10,546 nt of DNA from contig DBMH01000374.1 of NCBI GenBank assembly GCA_002297645.1, positions 1 through 10,546 on the forward strand. Reading direction: 5' to 3'. The notes under the pieces are model-generated. The model did not search any database, was not told where the DNA came from, and saw only the letters and a list, made by a program, of their open reading frames with translations. This document shows, in pieces, positions 1 to 4,768 of the stretch. Made by a program: the position numbers and the translations under genes. The DNA is from Rhodanobacteraceae bacterium UBA703. GTDB taxonomy: Bacteria; Pseudomonadota; Gammaproteobacteria; Xanthomonadales; Rhodanobacteraceae. How positions within the stretch are numbered: the first letter of the stretch is position 1; every line of letters starts with the position of its first letter.

Positions 1-862
1 CGGCGAAGCCGAGGCTGGCGAGGAACCGGTCGGTCGCGATCGACGCCGCTTCGAGCGGATTCGCGCCGCGCGCCTCGAAGCTCCGCACGCCGTCGTCGTG
101 GTAGACGTCGAGCAGCACGCTCCAGTCGCCGCGCTCGAAGCTCGCCGAGGGCGCCAGCACGTAGCCGGCGCCCGTGGCGAGCTTGAGGCGATGCAGGACG
201 CCGGGATCGGTCGGGTCGGTGTCCTTGCCGACCAGCAGCAGGGTCTGTTCGCTCGGCAGTACCTGCAGTGGCGCGCGTTCCCGCAGTTGCGTCGCGACGT
301 AGTCCATCGCGCCGAGGCGCAGCCACGCGCTCTCCCCGTCGCCGTCGTGCCGGACCGGCAGCACCAGCACGCCGCTTCCGGCATTCCCCTGAGGGAGAGT
401 GGGCCGGCGCAGCAGCCAGGCGGCGAGCGCGATGGCGACCAGCGCGAGCAGGACCGCGAGCGCCAGCGCGATGCGGATGCGCGACGGCTTCGGCGCTCGC
501 ACCCGGGAGCGGGCCGGATCGTCCGCTCGCACCGCTGGCGCGACCGACTCCTCCAGCGGCAGCACCCAGCGGTATCCGAAACGCGGCACCGTGCGGATCG
601 CGCGCTGTTCGTTGCCGGTATCGCCCACGGCGCGTCGCGCGCGCAGCAGGGTCTGCGCGAGCAGGTCGTCGCTGACGTCGGTGCGGCCCCAGACCGCGCT
701 GATCAGCTCGTCGCGTCCGACCGCGCGCTCCCGGTGCTCGACGAGATAGGCCAGGCAATCGAACGACTTCGGCGGCAGCGCGATCAGCTTGCCGCCCCGC
801 CACAGCTCGCGCGCGGCGGGAGCGAGGTGGAAATCGTCGAATCGATACGAGGGCACGGCCAT
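1..862 (-). CDS. CadC-like winged-helix transcriptional regulator with one transmembrane segment (partial, C-terminus outside window)
   Basis: The gene reads leftwards off the window edge; 287 residues are visible and no stop is reached. Residues about 6-102 form an OmpR/CadC-type winged-helix DNA-binding domain (Trans_reg_C family): it opens with YRFDDFHL, carries LPPKSFDCLAYLVEH and the RDELISAVWG helix, and ends with the wing hairpin RTVPRFGYRW. A basic, proline-containing linker leads to one hydrophobic span (about 131-150), followed by RR. From about 164 on a soluble domain begins (VLVLPVRHDGDG, then a helix around 182-195), which should lie in the periplasm. There is no receiver domain, so this is a one-component, membrane-anchored regulator that probably binds DNA from the membrane. 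In this family the missing C-terminus often holds TPR or propeller repeats. It lies 56 bases behind pepQ on the same strand and could be co-transcribed. The ATG start fits the family's N-terminus, but no well-spaced Shine-Dalgarno is visible; a GTG two codons upstream (868) is an alternative. The ligand is unknown. Confidence 0.85.
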   Translation of the reverse strand, partial: MAVPSYRFDDFHLAPAARELWRGGKLIALPPKSFDCLAYLVEHRERAVGRDELISAVWGRTDVSDDLLAQTLLRARRAVGDTGNEQRAIRTVPRFGYRWVLPLEESVAPAVRADDPARSRVRAPKPSRIRIALALAVLLALVAIALAAWLLRRPTLPQGNAGSGVLVLPVRHDGDGESAWLRLGAMDYVATQLRERAPLQVLPSEQTLLLVGKDTDPTDPGVLHRLKLATGAGYVLAPSASFERGDWSVLLDVYHDDGVRSFEARGANPLEAASIATDRFLASLGFA

Positions 863-884
863 TCGCACAGGGTAGCGCCGCCTT

Positions 885-912
885 CCCGCGCCGGACATCG
901 CCTCGGCGCGGG
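885..912 (-). other. GC-rich hairpin between pepQ and the regulator gene
   Basis: A perfect 8-base inverted repeat (cccgcgcc at 885-892, ggcgcggg at 905-912) with a 12-base loop begins 6 bases after the pepQ stop codon. All eight pairs are G-C. No T-run follows it on either strand, so it is not a canonical intrinsic terminator. It may protect the pepQ mRNA 3' end, act as a Rho-linked stop, or attenuate expression of the downstream regulator. Its left arm overlaps a purine-rich GGGAAGG (minus strand, 887-881) that lies 18 bases before the regulator ATG, too far for an ideal ribosome site. Confidence 0.4.
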
Positions 913-918
913 GTGGCG

Positions 919-2250
919 TCAGAGCGCCGCGAACGCGTCCCGCGTGAGGTTCTCCGGATCGTCTTCCGTGCAGGCCACGTCGTCCTCGATGCGGATGCCG
1001 CCGTACTTGCGGAACGCGTCGACCTTGTCCCAGTCCACGTCCTTCGCCGTGGGCTTCTGCTTCAGATCCGCCAGCAGCAGGTCGATGAAGTACAGGCCCG
1101 GTTCGATCGTCACGACCATGCCGGGTTCGAGCGTGCGCGTCATGCGCAGGTACGGATGGCCGGGCGGCCGGGCGATCGTGCCGCCGGCGTCGCTGGCCTG
1201 GAAGCCGGCGACGTCGTGGACCTGCAGGCCGATCGGGTGGCCGAGGCCGTGCGGGAAGAACGCGGAAGACACCCCGGACTCGACCGCGCTTTCCGCGCTC
1301 ATCCGGATGAAGCCGTGCTCGCGCAGGATGCCGGCCAGCACGTGGTGCGCGTGGACGTGCAGTTCCGGATAGCTCTGTCCCGCACGCACCTTGGCGCAGA
1401 AGCCCTGCTGCGCGGCGTCGACCGCGTCGACCAGCGCCTGGAATTCCCCGGCATCGTGGGCCGCGTAGGTCCGCGTGATGTCGCAGGCGTAGCCGTGGAA
1501 GCTCGCGCCGGCGTCGATCAGGAACGAGCGGAGGTGCGCCGGCGGCGCGTGCGCGAGGTCGGTGTAGTGCAGAACGGCGCAGTGCTCGTTCAGCGCGACG
1601 ATGTTGCCGTACGGCAGCTCGTTGTCGGTCTGTCGTGCCGCGGCCATGTAGGCGAAGTGGATGTCCAGCTCGGAGACGCCGGCGCGGAACGCGCGTTCCG
1701 CCGCGCGATGCGCGCGCGCGCCGATGCGGCTGGCGACGCGCATCATCGCCAGTTCGTACGGTGTCTTGGTCGAGCGGTGCCAGTGCAGGTAGTCGAGCAC
1801 GTCGGCCGGGTTGTTCGGCGCGAAGCCGTCGAGTGCCGCGTTGGCCTCGCCGAGGATCGCGCAGCGCGCGGCGTCGTTGGGCAGGTGCGCACGGGCGTCC
1901 TTCGCCTCGCGGACGATCTCGACGTCGAAATGCTCGACCCAGTAGCCGGCCGGCGTTTCCGGCACGGCGTGCCAGTAGTCGCGCGGCTGCAGGTAGACGA
2001 GCTTCGGCCTGCGCCCCGGTGTGTACGCGATCCACGAGCCCGGCGCCTTCGTCACCGGCAGCCAGTGCTTGAAATGCGGATTGACGCAGAACGGATAGTC
2101 GCGGTCGTCGAGGAACTGGTAGTGCGGCTGGCCGGCGGCGATCACGAGGTGATCGTGGCCGCTGCGCAGCAGGGCCTTGTCGGCACGCGCCTTCAGCGTG
2201 GCGACGTGGTCGGCGAACAGCGGGTGCAGGTCGGGGTGCTGGGTGTCCAT
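919..2250 (-). CDS. pepQ: Xaa-Pro dipeptidase PepQ (M24B metallopeptidase)
   Basis: The product is 443 residues, the same length as E. coli PepQ. It is a cytoplasmic prolidase that cleaves dipeptides with C-terminal proline, using a two-metal (usually Mn) centre with the pita-bread fold. The N-terminal domain (about 1-160) contains the PepQ-type DYPFCVNPHFKHWLP stretch; the catalytic domain follows from about 165. All five metal ligands can be placed: Asp246 (LIDAG), Asp257 (ACDITRTY), His338 (in HGLGHPIGLQVHD), Glu383 (TIEPGLYF) and Glu422 (GIRIEDD); His345 in QVHD is the conserved catalytic-site histidine. Relatives include the organophosphorus acid anhydrolases, and PepQ enzymes commonly show weak phosphotriesterase side activity. 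The ATG at 2250 is chosen because GAGGAA lies 6 bases upstream and it gives the family length; a frame-matched ATG at 2277 lacks that support. It is transcribed divergently from the propeller gene at 2434 and is followed by the winged-helix regulator. Confidence 0.96.
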   Translation of the reverse strand: MDTQHPDLHPLFADHVATLKARADKALLRSGHDHLVIAAGQPHYQFLDDRDYPFCVNPHFKHWLPVTKAPGSWIAYTPGRRPKLVYLQPRDYWHAVPETPAGYWVEHFDVEIVREAKDARAHLPNDAARCAILGEANAALDGFAPNNPADVLDYLHWHRSTKTPYELAMMRVASRIGARAHRAAERAFRAGVSELDIHFAYMAAARQTDNELPYGNIVALNEHCAVLHYTDLAHAPPAHLRSFLIDAGASFHGYACDITRTYAAHDAGEFQALVDAVDAAQQGFCAKVRAGQSYPELHVHAHHVLAGILREHGFIRMSAESAVESGVSSAFFPHGLGHPIGLQVHDVAGFQASDAGGTIARPPGHPYLRMTRTLEPGMVVTIEPGLYFIDLLLADLKQKPTAKDVDWDKVDAFRKYGGIRIEDDVACTEDDPENLTRDAFAAL

Positions 2251-2256
2251 GCGCGG

Positions 2257-2262
2257 TTCCTC
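2257..2262 (-). promoter_or_regulatory. Shine-Dalgarno site of pepQ
   Basis: GAGGAA on the minus strand, separated from the ATG by 6 bases. It fixes the pepQ start at 2250 rather than the in-frame ATG 27 bases further upstream. Confidence 0.8.
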
Positions 2263-2275
2263 GGAACGAACGCGC

Positions 2276-2281
2276 ATTGTG
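2276..2281 (-). promoter_or_regulatory. Weak candidate -10 box of pepQ
   Basis: CACAAT on the minus strand matches TATAAT at 4 of 6 positions and would place the transcript start about 19 bases before the pepQ ATG, with room for the Shine-Dalgarno. The -35 position (2299-2304) reads TCGCCT, which is poor, so the call rests on the -10 alone. The same hexamer occurs at a similar distance before the sigma factor gene. Confidence 0.2.
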
Positions 2282-2318
2282 CCGCGTGCGGCGCGAGGAG
2301 GCGACGTGCCGGAGGTAG

Positions 2319-2358
2319 CGGCATCCACGCGCCCCCGGGATGCCGGCATGGACATGTC
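2319..2358. promoter_or_regulatory. Palindrome cluster in the divergent pepQ / propeller-gene region (candidate operator)
   Basis: Three overlapping dyads lie within 40 bases: cggcatcc (2319-2326) facing ggatgccg (2338-2345) with an 11-base spacer; a perfect 10-base palindrome ATGCCGGCAT at 2340-2349; and a perfect 8-base palindrome GACATGTC at 2351-2358. The half-site GGCAT/ATGCC appears three times (2320-2324, 2340-2344, 2345-2349), the first two 20 bases apart, about two helical turns. This is the usual geometry of a dimeric repressor or activator site and it lies between two divergent genes. No regulator can be assigned; the winged-helix protein of this window is one possibility. Confidence 0.35.
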
Positions 2359-2420
2359 GGGTAGCGGCGCCGAACCGTGTTCTGGATCGGCAGCCGCCTC
2401 GTTCGCGGCGATCCCTGCAC

Positions 2421-2426
2421 GGAGGA
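2421..2426 (+). promoter_or_regulatory. Strong Shine-Dalgarno site of the secreted propeller gene
   Basis: GGAGGA lies 7 bases before ATG 2434. It selects this start over an in-frame ATG at 2377 (which would put 19 non-signal residues in front of the signal peptide) and over ATG 2443. Confidence 0.85.
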
Positions 2427-2433
2427 AGAGATC

Positions 2434-4020
2434 ATGTGGAAGATGGCGACGACGGTACTTCTCGGCTTGGCCGCCCTGGCGTCGACCGGCCGGGCGGCAC
2501 CGCCCGACGACGATCCGTTCGCGTTCGACGCCGCGTTCCACGGCGGTGTTCCGAACATCGACCGGTTCGGCAACAACAACGTCAAGGAGCAGCGGGGCCG
2601 CAAGCTGCTGCGACTGGCCAACGGCGACGTCGTGGTCGCCGGGCTGGTGCAGGCGATCGGAGCGACGCAGAACCAGGCGAACGGCTCGTTCAACCTCGGT
2701 CTGGTGCGCTACGCCGCGACCGGCCAGCGCGTCGCCTGGAGCAGCCCGACCCTGCAGTTCGCGCACCCGGACAAGCAGTATCTGGTGTACCCGAACACGA
2801 CGACCGCGCCGTTCCGCGCCATCGCCGATGTCCGCGAGCACGACGGCCGCATCTACGTCCTGTTGGAACGCTATCTCTCCGCGACCGACACGGACGTGGT
2901 GCTCGTCGTGTTCGGCGTCGACGGCTACTGGTTCAAGGAGCTGGCCGTGGAAGCCACTTCCTTCGTCGCCTCCGGCGCCGGCATGGTGTTCTACCGCAAC
3001 GGTGCGGGAGGGGCCGACAAGCTGATCGTCGCCTATACGCAGTACGACGCCGCCAGCGTGCCCTCCGTGCAGATGAAGCGATACACGCTGACTTCCGCCA
3101 TTCCGTACGTGCAGATCGACGCGGCCTTCGGCGGCAGCGGCATCGTCGACCTGCCGGTGAATCTGTGCGCGATCAATTTCGGCGGAGCGCCGTACACGAT
3201 GCCGTGCGCGGCCACGGCCTACAGCGTCGCCGCGAGCTACGGGCTCGGCGGCTCGTCCACCACGGGCGAGAAGCCGACCCTCTACATCGGTGGCGACTAC
3301 TACCGCAGCGTCTGGCCGATCACCCAGAAGGATTGGGACCTGATGGTAATGAAGGTGGACGTCGACGGCGCGCTGAAGACCGGCTACGGCAGTGGCGGGA
3401 TCGCGACCGTCCGGTTCGACGCATCCAGCGGCGCCACGCAGGACGACCGAGCGCGGGGCATCGTGGTCGAGACCCGCGTCTCGGGAGGCTCCATCCCCGT
3501 TCTGCTGGACTATGTCTACGTCGCCGCCGCCGTGGACAAGAAATGCCATGCCGGCATCGGCGTGGCTGCGCTCGGTCCCGGTGGCCAGCTGCGCAGCGAC
3601 TTCGGCGACGCCGGCAAGCGCGTCTTCGGCGGTTCGAATGGCATCGGCCTTGGATCGCTCTGTTTCGCAGGGACCTATGCCGACACGCCGCGCGCGCTGG
3701 CTCGCAACGGAAACCGGCTCGCGATTGCCGGCAGCAGCACGAACTGCGTCGGCCCGCTGCCTTGCCTGGCCGGAGCGTTCGACGATCCGATGCTGGCGAT
3801 CGTGCGCAGCAGCGACGGCGCGCTGACCGAATGGCGCGATCATCCGGTACGCGATGGCGGCGGCGCGTACTACCGGGGCGAGTTCCAGGATGTCGTCCCT
3901 TCCGCGGACGGCACCTTCACCGCAACCGGCAGCGCGAGCGACGGCGGCAACGCTCCCATCGTGCGACTGCAAACGGTCCGCCTGCGCTCGGACCGCATCT
4001 TCGGCGACGGTTTCCAGTAG
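2434..4020 (+). CDS. Secreted protein, probable seven-bladed beta-propeller of degenerate delta-60 type, with C-terminal DxIFxxGFQ motif
   Basis: The product is 528 residues. Residues 1-21 form a Sec signal peptide: short basic n-region, a hydrophobic run TVLLGLAALAS and a cleavage site near GRA-A (after 21 or 22). The mature part is beta-rich. Seven segments share the pattern hydrophobic strand, Gly, turn: about 57-71 (LANGDVVVAGL), 137-146, 195-204, 280-290 (TLYIGGDYY), 357-368 (DYVYVAAAVD), 426-434 (NRLAIAGSS) and 491-501 (DGTFTATGSAS). Several are followed by an Asp-Gly-x-Leu segment and FG/YGxxG, as in 302-327 (DLMVMKVDVDGALKTGYGSG). This resembles diverged delta-60/DUF5122 repeats, so a single seven-bladed propeller is likely; this was judged by eye. 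Six mature cysteines (245, 258, 371, 410, 438, 444) could form three disulfides, fitting export. The chain ends DRIFGDGFQ, matching the end of the delta-60 protein downstream. No catalytic motif is recognised; function unknown. Confidence 0.85.
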   Translation: MWKMATTVLLGLAALASTGRAAPPDDDPFAFDAAFHGGVPNIDRFGNNNVKEQRGRKLLRLANGDVVVAGLVQAIGATQNQANGSFNLGLVRYAATGQRVAWSSPTLQFAHPDKQYLVYPNTTTAPFRAIADVREHDGRIYVLLERYLSATDTDVVLVVFGVDGYWFKELAVEATSFVASGAGMVFYRNGAGGADKLIVAYTQYDAASVPSVQMKRYTLTSAIPYVQIDAAFGGSGIVDLPVNLCAINFGGAPYTMPCAATAYSVAASYGLGGSSTTGEKPTLYIGGDYYRSVWPITQKDWDLMVMKVDVDGALKTGYGSGGIATVRFDASSGATQDDRARGIVVETRVSGGSIPVLLDYVYVAAAVDKKCHAGIGVAALGPGGQLRSDFGDAGKRVFGGSNGIGLGSLCFAGTYADTPRALARNGNRLAIAGSSTNCVGPLPCLAGAFDDPMLAIVRSSDGALTEWRDHPVRDGGGAYYRGEFQDVVPSADGTFTATGSASDGGNAPIVRLQTVRLRSDRIFGDGFQ

Positions 4021-4211
4021 CGTCGCGCATGAGCGGCGGAGGCGCTTGGATGCGGCTTCATCGGTGCCCCTGGTGCGGGCTCTCCGCGGTCGGTCCGCAG
4101 ATCCGGCCTGGCAACGGTCGCCGCGGCGGGGGCTGCCGGTCGCCAAGGTCGACGGCCGGCACCACGTCCTCGCGAGAGGCACGCCGGTCCTCATGACGGG
4201 AGCCGCCTCTC

Positions 4212-4658
4212 ATGGATTCCGACTCTGCCGCCATTGCGATGGGCATCGTCTCGATAGCCGTCGGGCTGGTCCTGGCCTATTGGATGCTCGCTTTTCCGGA
4301 AGGCATCAACCCCGCCTATCCCCTCGCGACAGCCCTGCTCGCGCCGCTCGTGTTCGTCTCTGGCGGGCTGCTCGCCTGCGCGGCGGTTTCGGGCCGCCGG
4401 ATGCTTGTCGACATCGCGTTCGGCTCCCTCGCGCTTGGCCTGTTGGCGCTGGTCCATTGGGGCGCGTTCTCCAGCGGCGCCATCGAATGCCGCGAGACGG
4501 TGTCCCTCTTTGGAATCGCATTGCTGGAACGGTATCCGAGCGAGGCCGAGTGCAGGTCCAGCCTGCGCAGGTTGCTGGAGGGATTCGACGTAGTCGTGTC
4601 GATTGCCCTGGCGGCGATCGCCTGGCGCAAGGCGGCTCGTCGTCGTCGAGGCCCATGA
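4212..4658 (+). CDS. Small four-helix inner-membrane protein, unknown function
   Basis: The product is 148 residues with four hydrophobic spans, about 7-28, 38-60, 66-87 and 125-138. The loop between spans 2 and 3 is GRRM, and the C-terminus is WRKAARRRRGP, so the positive-inside rule puts both ends in the cytoplasm. The 88-124 loop is then periplasmic and contains Cys93 and Cys114, which could form a disulfide. Codon use follows the high-GC3 pattern of its neighbours, supporting a real gene despite competing frames on the other strand. The start is supported by CGGGAG (4197-4202), 9 bases before the ATG. It sits between two genes for exported propeller proteins on the same strand, 191 bases after the first and 110 before the second. 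I do not recognise a family. It could assist export or processing of its neighbours, but nothing in the sequence shows this. Confidence 0.68.
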   Translation: MDSDSAAIAMGIVSIAVGLVLAYWMLAFPEGINPAYPLATALLAPLVFVSGGLLACAAVSGRRMLVDIAFGSLALGLLALVHWGAFSSGAIECRETVSLFGIALLERYPSEAECRSSLRRLLEGFDVVVSIALAAIAWRKAARRRRGP

Positions 4659-4756
4659 AACGCCCCCCGCAAGCGGTCGGCTTCCGAGCGATGGAACGAT
4701 GGCGGATGTCCGGTTTCCGCGCCGAACGGTGTGTATGTCCTGCAAGACATTCCCAT

Positions 4757-4761
4757 CGGAG
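4757..4761 (+). promoter_or_regulatory. Shine-Dalgarno site of the delta-60 repeat gene
   Basis: CGGAG ends 7 bases before ATG 4769. The reading frame stays open far upstream (to 3854), so this site and the position of the signal peptide decide the start. An in-frame ATG at 4655 overlaps the stop of the membrane-protein gene (ATGA), but it would add 38 charged residues before the signal peptide. Confidence 0.6.
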
Positions 4762-4768
4762 CACAAAG

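Noticed and set aside
98..1372. Plus-strand frames of 424 and 483 codons across the regulator and pepQ
   Set aside because: These are shadows of two well-supported minus-strand genes and contain no recognisable domain.
4134..4161. Inverted repeat tgccgg / ccggca after the first propeller gene as a terminator
   Set aside because: The stem is 6 bases with a 16-base loop, lies over 110 bases after the stop, and has no T-run; such repeats are expected by chance in this composition.
919..4194. Minus-strand frame of 1091 codons that includes pepQ and runs on upstream of it, antisense to the propeller gene
   Set aside because: Only 919-2250 is a gene (pepQ length, Shine-Dalgarno, catalytic residues). 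The upstream part is an Arg/Ala/Asp/Gly-rich shadow of the high-GC3 plus-strand gene and has no domain features.
3854..4768. In-frame N-terminal extension of the delta-60 protein, including an ATG at 4655 overlapping the membrane-protein stop
   Set aside because: The open frame is a chance feature of GC-rich DNA: the extension overlaps two other genes. The signal peptide and the CGGAG site point to ATG 4769. The ATGA overlap at 4655 is noted but would place 38 charged residues before the signal peptide.
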